Notes: a model not told the origin generated them from the sequence alone. A DNA stretch of 25,042 nt from Bacteroidia bacterium (GCA_025996815.1 BNTT01000035.1:1-25042), one strand, 5' to 3'; positions 16,801-23,502 are shown, counted from the first letter of the stretch. Numbers and translations are program-made.

Positions 16801-17115
16801 ATCGACTGTTGTTCTGCCATCCACAGGCACTTCCTGCTTGGCATAACCCAGATAAGACACTTCCAATGTGGCGTTAGACGACACCCGCAGGGTGTATTTC
16901 CCGTCCACATCGGTGGCAGTTCCATTAGAAGGATTGCCTCGTTCGATAACACTCGCGCCGATGATTGGACCATCGGCATCACTAACAACACCCGTTACGG
17001 CAATTTTAGCCTCTTGGGGCGCGTTAGCCCGCAAAGGCTGTACCCCCCCCCCCGTATAGAGGGCTACGGCGCACAGAAGCCACGCAAATGAGCCGTTTTT
17101 CAATTGTACTCTCAT
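13885..17115 (-). CDS. susC: SusC/RagA-family TonB-dependent outer-membrane transporter
   Basis: A 1076-aa protein. The signal peptide ends near residue 32 (LRANA). Residues about 36-110 form a carboxypeptidase-regulatory-like domain (ITGVV-type start, DVDGKYTL). The family signature VVVGYGTQKKANLTGAI is at 119-135, followed by the plug (about 140-235, with RMRGGFDEPLFVIDG) and a 22-strand barrel that ends in a terminal aromatic beta-signal (LNFSF). No extra STN signalling domain is present, so control by an anti-sigma factor is not indicated. The signal peptide codons 21-25 contain a run of eleven G (plus-strand C at 17043-17053), which could cause frame switching. It is transcribed from its own promoter and imports glycan fragments using TonB energy. 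Confidence 0.95.
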   Translation of the reverse strand: MRVQLKNGSFAWLLCAVALYTGGGVQPLRANAPQEAKIAVTGVVSDADGPIIGASVIERGNPSNGTATDVDGKYTLRVSSNATLEVSYLGYAKQEVPVDGRTTVDVILTDDTQSLDEVVVVGYGTQKKANLTGAITNVKSNDLTAIPTSNISNTLAGRAPGVTIVGNSGLIGATSSIRMRGGFDEPLFVIDGILSNKEAFDALEATEVEQMSFLKDAATASIFGTSAGNGVILVTTKRGDASIAKPRFDYQGTYSFSKPTQTLFSDLMTATDELIYQNRVAEFKGRALPNGPEEFAYFENRDYNVNDWIWQTPWNTKHSLSVTGGSDKFQYYIMTGYMKEEGSYVNLENGKYNLRSNLTAKLSKAISVNLNLSAYQTDGKRFYWTGSPDDSQDVYDMYRCTFNAMRTLPFYSYADGTPANEVTDYPIRPEIGSWTGWNPVDQVIGNRYVKTRKRNMNGTLTFNIDLSAVTSGLSTKVMYNYTGDDYMRKKFLTFQKNYVFQRADPAGNRFLPAPLDLTKYSIFSFNSTESLQYGMKILWSQQFNWFLNYDRVFGKHSVSAMAVFEQATNGGEYVYAKGEQPLTYIDQMYAFSDDTEKRYGDANEYTGAHLSWIGRFNYNYAQKYIAEFSFRYDGNTLFAPGKRWGLFPSVSAAWRINQENFMESTRDWLSDLKLRLSYGTTGNDLDVSGNKITPFSYLSKYTSGSSYIFGSSYLQGIVPGATPNPNLTWATSTTYNAGVDVGFLNNRLSGTVDVFYRKETDILGARTATLPSTYGQSLAPENYAARSWKGGELTVTWRDKAADGKIQYSAYANMGYAKDRWDILDESALYKTGNLQDLSQVGYSSGRQTGLIAIGLIRTQEQVDELKAQGFKQYGRDPYLGGILYKDTRGDGYSLGPDGKIDGNDQYNLLSDNAVPRINYGFGGEITWKGISLSMHFQGVGNYDKFMSGYDAGFYQHGGDNRPYFPIWTSSEVWTPENPNGKYPRVVGSGWYESGVGRSTFWQRNGAYIRLKNLNIGYSIPKAVLKPLGLTQAQVFFNGTNLFSISEVNELMDPEQAYYDSYPLMKSFTCGLNFSF
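17043..17053 (-). repeat. G11 homopolymer in susC signal-peptide codons
   Basis: Eleven C on the plus strand, read as G11 in the coding strand and giving the TGGGV part of the signal peptide. The frame is open at length 11; loss or gain of one base would stop transporter synthesis. Confidence 0.9.
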
Positions 17116-17156
17116 AGATTTAAATATTTTAAATTGTTTATACTATAATAACGGCA

Positions 17157-17188
17157 CAAAGGTACGCACAATTTTTTTATCTTCCAAA
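17157..17188 (-). promoter_or_regulatory. Promoter of susCD
   Basis: Minus-strand -33 TTTG (17185-17188) and -7 TACCTTTG (17157-17164) are 20 bp apart, matching the Bacteroidota primary sigma pattern. The boxes begin 42 bp upstream of the susC start codon and overlap the region just after the DUF3990 gene stop. Confidence 0.8.
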
Positions 17189-17197
17189 TTTTTTATG

Positions 17198-17914
17198 TTA
17201 AATTTTTCTGTTAAGGCATATTATTTCTTTTATTGTTGCATTTTGTAATTCTTGTAGAAACAAATTATATGTTTCCGTCCAAGGCAAAGAAAGTAAGGGG
17301 GAGGCTTTTTCGGTCAATCGAACAAAAACCGTAGATTTATAAAAAGCATCAATGGCGTCCATTTCCGTTTTACCTTTTTCGGTAACAAGAGCCATAATCA
17401 CGGTTTCTGCAATATCTTCAATGCTACTGACCTCGCGGCGCGTTGCTTTTTCCAGCATTTGCAGTGACTTCACCGTACAAAAACAAATTTGATGCGTAGG
17501 TTCGTGGTAGCGCAATTCTTTAAGAAAATTTTCGCGTGAAATAATACCGGCGAGATAATCATCAATGCGGCGTTGAACACGGTCGTTGGCTACAGGACCC
17601 TCCACAATGTCATAATCATGGACTGAGATAGGCAATTCGTCGTTGCGATTGTTTACCACAAAATCCAACCATTCATTGGAATAGTCGGCAAAACGCAATA
17701 CCTTGTATTTATTGCTGATAAAAGCACTTTCGTGAAATTTAAACTCCGTCACAAAGCCTTTTGTTTCATGCTTTTCTCCCATTTTTTTTGCCCAAGTTTC
17801 GGCATGTTTCTTATGCTTAGTTACATAAAAACCTTGCCCAAAGTCTTTGTGTGGCTCGCATTTGGACAAATCAACTTCATCAATTTTTATAAAACTGCCG
17901 TGATAGACTATCAT
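17198..17914 (-). CDS. DUF3990-family protein, probable ADP-ribosyltransferase-fold toxin
   Basis: A 238-aa protein without signal peptide. The N-terminal 150 residues match the DUF3990 family: IVYHGS (2-7) with His5, DFGQGFYVT (24-32) with Tyr30, YDIVEGPVAND (101-111) and HQICFCT (141-147). The His...Tyr layout recalls ADP-ribosyltransferase-like enzymes, to which this family has been linked; this is from memory and not tested. Residues about 160-238 are a helical extension of unknown role. Its start codon overlaps the stop of the DUF3791 gene (ATGA), indicating coupled translation, as in toxin-antitoxin pairs. Its location between two glycan operons does not point to a metabolic role. Confidence 0.75.
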   Translation of the reverse strand: MIVYHGSFIKIDEVDLSKCEPHKDFGQGFYVTKHKKHAETWAKKMGEKHETKGFVTEFKFHESAFISNKYKVLRFADYSNEWLDFVVNNRNDELPISVHDYDIVEGPVANDRVQRRIDDYLAGIISRENFLKELRYHEPTHQICFCTVKSLQMLEKATRREVSSIEDIAETVIMALVTEKGKTEMDAIDAFYKSTVFVRLTEKASPLLSLPWTETYNLFLQELQNATIKEIICLNRKI

Positions 17915-18147
17915 CTGTAACCTCCATTTTTACGGCAAACTTCGTACAAATCCAACAAAGCATAATATTTGCTGTCCGTATGCAAAGCCCACCAATGCTT
18001 GTAGAGAAAATCCAATCCTCCGTAGTGCTGCAGGTAGCGATATGCCTTGGGTTTAGACATTTTGAATGCTTCCGCAAACTCTATTATCAGGTAAGTTATG
18101 AAACTGATTCTGTTTTCCGCCTCTCTATCCAATGTTTTTGCTTTCAT
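17911..18147 (-). CDS. DUF3791-family small protein, probable antitoxin partner
   Basis: A 78-aa mostly helical protein. The pattern ISFITYLIIEFAEAF, then YRYLQHYGGLDFLYKHWWALHT and YALLDLYEVCRKNGG fits the DUF3791 family, which is regularly coded next to DUF3990 proteins. It overlaps the DUF3990 gene by 4 bp. It starts only 7 bp after the stop of the DUF1080-PHP gene, so it is probably co-transcribed with the phosphodiesterase operon; no promoter box was seen in the short gap. Neutralisation of the DUF3990 protein is an inference from gene order and family pairing. Confidence 0.75.
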   Translation of the reverse strand: MKAKTLDREAENRISFITYLIIEFAEAFKMSKPKAYRYLQHYGGLDFLYKHWWALHTDSKYYALLDLYEVCRKNGGYR

Positions 18148-18154
18148 ACTATTC

Positions 18155-19480
18155 TCAATGGTTGCTACTCATCGGTAGCCACATATCCTCTTTGGTGATG
18201 CCGCACGCCTTGAGCATCTCGATGGCATATTCCAACCGCCCCACGTCTTCCTTGCCTCCGTTGTTTGTGCCGATGCTGAACTTCGCCCCGCGCTCTTTTG
18301 CTAATGCGATGAATGTCTGCGATGGGATTTTGTAGCGGTTGTTGATTTCTATCGCTATGCCGCCTGCCACACAGGCATCAATCACCTTTGTCATGCGGGC
18401 TTTCGTCCACAGGGCATCGTATTCGGGCATCAGTTCGTCGGGCAGGAAACTCGGATTGACGTAGATGTTGATTGGCTCGGTGGAGATAATCTTGCACGCT
18501 CGCTCTACCAGCATCTCCATGAAATGCTGCTTGTTGTCCACCCACGTCTCTTCGGGAATCCAGATGCGCATCCGCCGTCCCTTGTCGTCTGTCCACGTGA
18601 GGGCATCCGTGAACACATAGTCGAAGGCTTCAATCGCTTTCGGCGAGAACATATCCAGCCATTCGCGCCCCTCAGCCTGCATCGGCAGCAGGAAAGGGTG
18701 ATGCTTCGTGGAGTCTAACCACGCATAGATGTCCTTGTCGGTCGTCACGGGGAAGTTTTTGCCGCAATTGGGGGCTATGCCGTAGGTGATGCCATATTTG
18801 CGGGTGAGTGCAGCCACGTCTTCGGCGGTCAAGCCGCCTTTGAGGTGCAGGTGTGCATCAATCAGCGGGAAGTTGTCCTGCTGAAAACGGATGATGTCGT
18901 CGGCGGTCTCGTTCAAATGAGCCGCCACACACACCGCGCTTTCGGGCAATTCCGTCACCCGGATATGTCGGAAATAAATCGGCGCATCGGTGTGATTTTC
19001 CAACACAAAAACGCCCTTGGAAAGCAGCCTGTCCCGGTATTCGGGCACGCGGTATGGTGCTTCCGGCTGATAGTAGTCCACCACCCAAACGCTGTCTACA
19101 TACACGCGAATGTTGATGTCATTGACTTCAATCTTCACCTCCACCCACCTGTCGTTGCCCGCCAGGCACTTGCCGAAATTGCGGACGGCAGACAAACTCC
19201 CCGTCTTGCGCCATTCGGTCGGCTCGGCATTGTTATTGACAAGCACTTCATAGCCCACCTTGGAATCCACCAGCCCGTCGGAATGAAACACGATGCCACC
19301 CACAGCCCCCGGTGTGGTCTTCACCTCCAATTCGAGGCTGAAATTCTTGTAACTGTGCTCCGACACCGCCCGCGCCGCCTGATTGGCAAGCGTGATTTCG
19401 TCGTCGCTGAAAGGGTTGCTACTGCCGCCGGAGCAGGAAAATAGCCCGCAAAGACCGAGTAAATAAACTGTTTTTTTCAT
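18155..19480 (-). CDS. Lipoprotein fusing a DUF1080-like domain to a PHP/amidohydrolase-like barrel
   Basis: A 441-aa lipoprotein with lipobox LFSC (Cys16). Residues about 25-180 form a concanavalin-like sandwich of DUF1080 type (FSLELEVKTTPGAVGGIVF, WVEVKIEVNDINIRVYVD, PIYFRHIRVTEL). Residues about 200-441 resemble a metal-dependent TIM-barrel hydrolase: LIDAHLHLKGG gives the HxH metal pair (His210, His212), and AIEINNRYKIPSQTFIALAKERGAKFSIGTNNG resembles PHP-type phosphoesterases or amidohydrolases. The combination in one chain is unusual. It lies 8 bp after the phosphodiesterase gene, so the two likely act together on a phosphorylated or ester-linked substrate at the envelope. Which reaction the barrel performs is not known. 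Confidence 0.75.
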   Translation of the reverse strand: MKKTVYLLGLCGLFSCSGGSSNPFSDDEITLANQAARAVSEHSYKNFSLELEVKTTPGAVGGIVFHSDGLVDSKVGYEVLVNNNAEPTEWRKTGSLSAVRNFGKCLAGNDRWVEVKIEVNDINIRVYVDSVWVVDYYQPEAPYRVPEYRDRLLSKGVFVLENHTDAPIYFRHIRVTELPESAVCVAAHLNETADDIIRFQQDNFPLIDAHLHLKGGLTAEDVAALTRKYGITYGIAPNCGKNFPVTTDKDIYAWLDSTKHHPFLLPMQAEGREWLDMFSPKAIEAFDYVFTDALTWTDDKGRRMRIWIPEETWVDNKQHFMEMLVERACKIISTEPINIYVNPSFLPDELMPEYDALWTKARMTKVIDACVAGGIAIEINNRYKIPSQTFIALAKERGAKFSIGTNNGGKEDVGRLEYAIEMLKACGITKEDMWLPMSSNH

Positions 19481-19488
19481 ATTTTTTA

Positions 19489-20382
19489 TTATTTATTTGT
19501 CGCAAAAACTTCCTCTATGGCTTTTCCGCGCCACGCCTGCGGTGTTTGCAAGTTGAATATCTGTGCCATTGTTGCCGCAAAGTCGTAATCGATGACTACG
19601 CCTTCTATTTCGTGTCCCTTTTTGATGCCTGCGCCACTGATGACGAATGGGGTTTCCACTTCCAACAACGATTTTTCACCGTGACCTTTCCCCACGCCAC
19701 CGTGGTCAGACACGAGCATGATAACCGTTTCGCTTTCAATTCCTGCATCCTTCACGGCTTGCACGACCCTGCCAATTCGGGCATCAAATTGCGTCAGGGC
19801 GGCATAATATTCGGGGGTGTCGTGCCCGATGTGATGCCCCACGTGGTCTACATCGTCGAAATGGATGAATGTGAACGTCGGCTTTTCCCGCTTGATAATG
19901 ATGGCTGCCGTGTCGGCGGCAAGGTCTTCGTCGGCGTGTGTCGGAATCACAAAATCTATGATGTCGGTTTCCAGCAGAAACTCAATGCCATCCCAACTAT
20001 ATACCACCGCCGTTTTGCTCTGCGGGAGTTGCTCCTTCAGCAGGGTGTAGATAGACGGGAATTTGCCGTATTGACTGATTGCGGCAGATGGAATTTCCGG
20101 CACCCGGCTGTTCCATTCCGTGTATCCGTGCAGCGTGGGACCTGCCCCCAGCAATATCGACGCCCAATTGACCGCACTCGACGAGGGCAAAACCGTTCGC
20201 ACCTTCACCGACCACGCACCGTCCGCCGCCAGCCGCTTCAGGTTAGGCATCTCGGCTTTATGGTAGGCATACGCGCCAAAGCCGTCGCAACCGATTACTA
20301 CAATGTGTTTCACGCCGGACGTCTGCCGTCCGCAAGCACAGAGCACTAAGCCCAAGCAAAGCAATGTTAATCCTTTTTTCAT
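19489..20382 (-). CDS. Alkaline-phosphatase-superfamily type I phosphodiesterase lipoprotein
   Basis: A 298-aa protein if started at the Met at 20382. The frame extends 21 codons upstream to 20445, but the -7 box (20409-20416) lies inside that extension and the internal start gives a clean signal peptide (MKKGLTLLCLGLVLCAC, Cys17). Motifs of nucleotide pyrophosphatase/phosphodiesterase-type enzymes are present: HIVVIGCDGFGAYAY with metal-binding Asp, LPSSSAVNWASILLG where the usual nucleophile Thr appears to be Ser, HFDDVDHVGHHIGHD, and VSDHGGVGKGHG for the second metal site. Likely to cleave a phosphodiester or phosphoester at the envelope. First gene of the small operon shared with the DUF1080-PHP lipoprotein. 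Confidence 0.8.
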   Translation of the reverse strand: MKKGLTLLCLGLVLCACGRQTSGVKHIVVIGCDGFGAYAYHKAEMPNLKRLAADGAWSVKVRTVLPSSSAVNWASILLGAGPTLHGYTEWNSRVPEIPSAAISQYGKFPSIYTLLKEQLPQSKTAVVYSWDGIEFLLETDIIDFVIPTHADEDLAADTAAIIIKREKPTFTFIHFDDVDHVGHHIGHDTPEYYAALTQFDARIGRVVQAVKDAGIESETVIMLVSDHGGVGKGHGEKSLLEVETPFVISGAGIKKGHEIEGVVIDYDFAATMAQIFNLQTPQAWRGKAIEEVFATNK

Positions 20383-20704
20383 ACTGTTTTTTAATTGTAA
20401 ATATGTCGCAAAGGTACGAAAAAAAAATGAAAAATATTTTGCCATTCAAAAAATAAGTTTTACCCTTACCCCTTGAAATAAAAATACAAACAATGAAACA
20501 GAAAAATTAGAATTTTTAATATAGATTGAGCTTTGGCTCTTATTCTCTCTAATCGGAAATCTGCAAAATTTCTACCGGAGAATAAGTTAGCGAGGTTCAC
20601 GCCGTCTGGCGTGGGTTGTTCGTGCTTATTTAGGTAAATGGTTTTGCAGAGCCGCGATTAGGAAATAAGCAGTCAAGAACAGTTTCACGCTTTTACATTT
20701 TCAA
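20383..20704. other. Intergenic region between divergent genes
   Basis: About 320 bp between the phosphodiesterase and the HTH gene. It holds the -7 box on the minus strand and a small hairpin CACGCC-GTCT-GGCGTG (20598-20613). No open frame with gene-like character was seen. No clear promoter for the HTH gene was found; a weak TACATTT at 20694-20700 lies too close to its start to be convincing. Confidence 0.6.
20409..20416 (-). promoter_or_regulatory. -7 promoter box of the phosphodiesterase operon
   Basis: TACCTTTG on the minus strand, 26 bp upstream of the start at 20382. No good -33 TTTG is found at the usual distance; the upstream DNA is A/T-rich. Confidence 0.6.
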
Positions 20705-20962
20705 ATGACGGCAGATACAGAAATAGACATTGGGCAACGCATAAAACAAAAATTGGCAGCCGAGAAGCGCACTGTCGCATGGCTTGCCGAAGCAATAAAT
20801 TGCGACAGCAGCAATTTGCTTAAAACCTTGAAAAACAATTATATCTATTCCGATGTATTGTATAAAATTTCCATTGCCTTGGGAGAAGATTTTTTTGCGT
20901 TCTACTCCCAAAAAATTGCAGAAACCTTAGAAAAAGATAAAATAACTTCTGAAATCGGGTAA
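20705..20962 (+). CDS. Small XRE-like helix-turn-helix regulator
   Basis: An 85-aa protein. IGQRIKQKLAAEKRTVAWLAEAINCDSSNLLKTLKN (about 9-44) has the spacing of a lambda-repressor-type HTH: helix 2 in VAWLAEAI and recognition helix in DSSNLLKTL. The C-terminal half (LYKISIALGEDFFAFYSQKI) matches the usual fifth helix of such small Bacteroidota regulators. It has no ligand domain. Its stop codon overlaps the first of two 17-bp direct repeats that lie just before the promoter of the next operon, so it probably controls that operon. Whether it represses or activates is not shown. Confidence 0.75.
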   Translation: MTADTEIDIGQRIKQKLAAEKRTVAWLAEAINCDSSNLLKTLKNNYIYSDVLYKISIALGEDFFAFYSQKIAETLEKDKITSEIG

Positions 20963-20995
20963 ATTTCACCGTTTTTTCGGGTGAATTTCACCGTT
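20957..20995. promoter_or_regulatory. Pair of direct repeats, candidate operator
   Basis: GGGTAAATTTCACCGTT (20957-20973) and GGGTGAATTTCACCGTT (20979-20995) differ at one base and are spaced 22 bp start to start, about two DNA turns. They end 7 bp before the -33 box at 21003. The placement fits an activator or repressor site, possibly for the adjacent HTH protein. Confidence 0.6.
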
Positions 20996-21002
20996 AAATT
21001 TC

Positions 21003-21033
21003 TTGATTATCAATGAAATAGTCTCTACCTTTG
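21003..21033 (+). promoter_or_regulatory. Promoter of the four-gene envelope operon
   Basis: -33 TTG (21003-21005, within CTTG) and -7 TACCTTTG (21026-21033), 20 bp apart. It is followed by an untranslated leader of about 70 bases. Confidence 0.75.
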
Positions 21034-21113
21034 CAAAAATTTTTGATGGCTTTGTTATCGGGGATAGAGAGTACTCTGATAAGCCTAAAAAAGAGAAATA
21101 TAAATTTTAAATT

Positions 21114-21806
21114 ATGAAAATACGTTCAATTCAAATAAAAAAGTGTGCAATTTGCAGCGCAATGAAACATCACTATTTGCTATTGTTATTTCTATCAATA
21201 GCTGTTATTTCGTGTGAGAAGATATCCAAAGTAATGAATGACGCTGTGAATACTACTGTGAATACTGTAGTAGAGCGCAAATTAAGTGACGAACAGCAGA
21301 GTTTTTGTGAGAGTTTTTTTATTGCCATTCAAGTACAAAAACATGCTAATAATGATAGTTGGAATCTTGCTAAAATTGATTCAGATAAAAAGTTTCATGC
21401 AGTTACTTCTTTATTGAGCACCGTCAAACAGAATGGCTATGACGATGTAATACATGCTTTTGCTATACCACGCGAATATAATTATGAGGAAAAAAAGGCA
21501 TTCGCACAATCCGTGTTAGAAGATTTGGGATTAGATGCCAATCAATCTGTTCAAAGTGGCGACTTCTTTCGAGGTAGTTTCGGTATGGATATGTATGAGA
21601 TTTTTATATTCGTGTACCATGATTATAATTCACGGTTAAAAATTCCTGAATTAAAAACAACTTTTGTTGAAACGTTAGACAATGGCAATGAAGTTTGGTT
21701 GGTTCAAGATTATCAGTCCATGAGACAAGCACGACTGATTGTGAAAAAAAATGGAGAATTGAGTATTGGCAATGTAACGGATTTGGAAACATATATTAAT
21801 CAATAA
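21114..21806 (+). CDS. Unrecognised lipoprotein
   Basis: A 230-aa protein from the first ATG, which follows an A/T-rich leader of the kind seen at Bacteroidota starts. A second in-frame Met at 21162 (residue 17) gives a shorter protein with a better lipoprotein signal (MKHHYLLLLFLSIAVISC, lipidated Cys), so that start may be the true one. After the anchor come a Thr/Val-rich linker (MNDAVNTTVNTVVERK) and a mixed alpha/beta domain. No family was recognised. It is the first gene of an operon with gaps of 12, 6 and 18 bp, so its job is probably tied to the two membrane proteins that follow. The AT-rich composition differs from the glycan locus. Confidence 0.7.
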   Translation: MKIRSIQIKKCAICSAMKHHYLLLLFLSIAVISCEKISKVMNDAVNTTVNTVVERKLSDEQQSFCESFFIAIQVQKHANNDSWNLAKIDSDKKFHAVTSLLSTVKQNGYDDVIHAFAIPREYNYEEKKAFAQSVLEDLGLDANQSVQSGDFFRGSFGMDMYEIFIFVYHDYNSRLKIPELKTTFVETLDNGNEVWLVQDYQSMRQARLIVKKNGELSIGNVTDLETYINQ

Positions 21807-21818
21807 TTTAGAAAAACT

Positions 21819-22310
21819 ATGGAAACAATAAAACTTATTGGAATAATTTTAACATTTATAATCGGAGTTGTAAATGTAGTTGTTACCGTCACGAACAACA
21901 ACAAAAATCTTTTTATAAATACAGTAACGAATGCACGGAAAGAATATTTTCAAGAGTTACGAAAATTGGTTGCCGAGTTTGCTTTTATAGCTACAAATAC
22001 AGATGTTGATGATAATCAGAAACTGGAACAACTTGCTTTTCAGATAAAACTTATGATGAATCCGGCGAAGTTTCCGGAATGTTGGGATGGCTATGCTGTT
22101 AATTTGATAGACGAAATTATAGAGAACCCCAAAGAAAAGGAAAACGAAATTCAACAATTGGTTGCACTTATGCAGTCATGGCTTGCTTTGGAATGGCACG
22201 GAATGATGACCGAAGGCAAAGGAGGAAATTTAACGGAGAAAGAAAAGGTTGCTCTCCGAAAAAAGCATTGGAAAGAATTTTCGCTATATTCAAAAACATT
22301 AAATAATTAG
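21819..22310 (+). CDS. Unrecognised membrane-anchored protein
   Basis: A 163-aa protein with one N-terminal membrane helix (IKLIGIILTFIIGVVNVVV, about 4-22) and a mainly helical, charged remainder. The remainder contains the segment TNARKEYFQELRKLVAEFAF and a C-terminal Lys-rich end. The arrangement (short anchor, then NARKEYFQELR-type helix) recalls small membrane proteins of defence or stress loci, but no family was identified. It lies 12 bp after the lipoprotein gene and 6 bp before the next gene. Confidence 0.7.
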   Translation: METIKLIGIILTFIIGVVNVVVTVTNNNKNLFINTVTNARKEYFQELRKLVAEFAFIATNTDVDDNQKLEQLAFQIKLMMNPAKFPECWDGYAVNLIDEIIENPKEKENEIQQLVALMQSWLALEWHGMMTEGKGGNLTEKEKVALRKKHWKEFSLYSKTLNN

Positions 22311-22316
22311 GTAATT

Positions 22317-22547
22317 ATGGAACGGACTCTCAAACATTTTTATGGTGGGTTAATGGCAATTTTCTTGGCGTGTCCATTTTTAGGATATGGAATTGTGACA
22401 TTGTTTTCCGACAAGGAACAATGTGGTGCAATTCTATCCGGCATTGCAGCAGGGTTGCTTATCGACGGTATAATTCTTTTGAAAAACTATAAACGATTGG
22501 ATATGTTTGAAAAAGAACAAACATTATTAGGCATTAATAAAAAATAA
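22317..22547 (+). CDS. Small two-helix membrane protein
   Basis: A 76-aa protein with two predicted membrane segments: GLMAIFLACPFLGYGIVTLF (11-30) and GAILSGIAAGLLIDGIILL (38-56). A short charged tail (MFEKEQTLLGINKK) ends the protein. No family was recognised. It follows the anchored protein after 6 bp, suggesting coupled expression and perhaps a complex of the two. Confidence 0.65.
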   Translation: MERTLKHFYGGLMAIFLACPFLGYGIVTLFSDKEQCGAILSGIAAGLLIDGIILLKNYKRLDMFEKEQTLLGINKK

Positions 22548-22565
22548 ATTTTAAAATAAAAGAAT

Positions 22566-23354
22566 ATGAAAAAAGTATTTATTAGTATGGCACTCTTTGC
22601 GAGTGTGATGTTAACAATGACAAACATTGTTAATGCGCAAGTTCCACAAAAGGGGAATAAGCAAACGATTGGAAACAAAGCTCGTGCGGCCGCAGCTGCG
22701 ACAAAGCAAGAAGCGGCAAAGCAAGCAGCAAAACGAGAAGCAGCAGAACGAGAAGCAGCAGAAAAAGCGCGACAAAAGCGATTGTCCGTTGACGACAGGA
22801 GTGCCATTGAATCCTGTATAAAAGAAAATCTCACAAGATGGAGCAAAAAAGGTGAATTTGAGCGACAAAATGATTATGAACAAAGATTGCGCACCCAGTC
22901 TGAATCTGAATTTATTAATATCTGCAAAGAAAGTGTTGCGAAATGTAACTCTCTTGACTCCCGTTATGGTGGTAATTGTTTAAACATAGGACAATATGAT
23001 TCTGAAAAAGAATTATTTCCAATTTCAGTTGATTTCCCATACTCGGGCTTAGAAACAATGCAATTTCAACTAAAAATCCCATTTGAAAATGCGGAAGAAT
23101 TCAAAGAAAAATTTAAAAGCAGGTACAGGTACCTGTATCCAGAATCATGGTGCTTTGTGAAAAATACTATATTTCCAAACAGAATAGAAATAAAATTTGA
23201 CAATCGAAAATATACCCTAGATATGCCGATAGAAAACCAATCAGAGATTATTTTTTCCTTTGATGACTTAGGGATAGACAATCCATATCTCAAAGGTTTT
23301 GTTTGTAACTTAGGAAATGCTAACGCTCTAATATACGTAGGACCCAAAGGATAA
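22566..23354 (+). CDS. Secreted protein with Ala/Lys/Glu-rich helical segment
   Basis: A 262-aa protein with a signal peptide (cut after NAQ, residue 25). Residues about 37-75 are low-complexity and rich in Ala, Lys, Glu, Arg and Gln, with repeats of EAAKQAAKREAAEREAAE, likely a single long helix or coiled coil. The remaining 185 residues (from SAIESCIKENLTRW) are a mixed domain with several Tyr/Phe-rich strands and two or three Cys. No family was recognised. It is the last gene of the operon, before a terminator at 23423. Export fits with the membrane and lipoprotein partners. Confidence 0.7.
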   Translation: MKKVFISMALFASVMLTMTNIVNAQVPQKGNKQTIGNKARAAAAATKQEAAKQAAKREAAEREAAEKARQKRLSVDDRSAIESCIKENLTRWSKKGEFERQNDYEQRLRTQSESEFINICKESVAKCNSLDSRYGGNCLNIGQYDSEKELFPISVDFPYSGLETMQFQLKIPFENAEEFKEKFKSRYRYLYPESWCFVKNTIFPNRIEIKFDNRKYTLDMPIENQSEIIFSFDDLGIDNPYLKGFVCNLGNANALIYVGPKG

Positions 23355-23392
23355 AATTTCGTGCCTCTGTTCAGGCTACGCTGTGCTAATTG

Positions 23393-23410
23393 GCAAGGCT
23401 CCAGCCTTGC
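23393..23410. repeat. Short perfect inverted repeat
   Basis: GCAAGGCT (23393-23400) and AGCCTTGC (23403-23410) with a CC spacer, just after the last gene of the envelope operon. Resembles dispersed palindromes of Bacteroidota intergenic DNA. Confidence 0.75.
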
Positions 23411-23422
23411 ACACAAGCAGCA

Positions 23423-23458
23423 AAAACCGCCCGCAAGCGCAATCTTTCGGGCGGTTTT
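23423..23458 (+). terminator. Intrinsic terminator of the envelope operon
   Basis: AAAACCGCCCG (23423-23433) pairs perfectly with CGGGCGGTTTT (23448-23458) around a 14-base loop. The stem ends in a T run, as expected for a Rho-independent terminator, about 70 bp past the last stop codon. The A side would also serve transcripts coming from the right. Confidence 0.8.
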
Positions 23459-23502
23459 GCTATTGCCACACAGAAGCAATGCTGATTTCCTATTGATATT
23501 GA

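Noticed and set aside
18845..19444. Plus-strand open frame of 199 codons opposite the DUF1080-PHP gene
   Set aside because: Antisense to a gene with lipobox and conserved motifs; His/Arg-rich sequence without family features.
20383..20445. N-terminal extension of the phosphodiesterase
   Set aside because: The promoter -7 box lies within it and the downstream Met starts a proper lipoprotein signal peptide.
20446..20704. Possible retron or riboswitch RNA in the region before the HTH gene
   Set aside because: Only one small hairpin is visible, there is no reverse transcriptase in the window and no known aptamer pattern was recognised.
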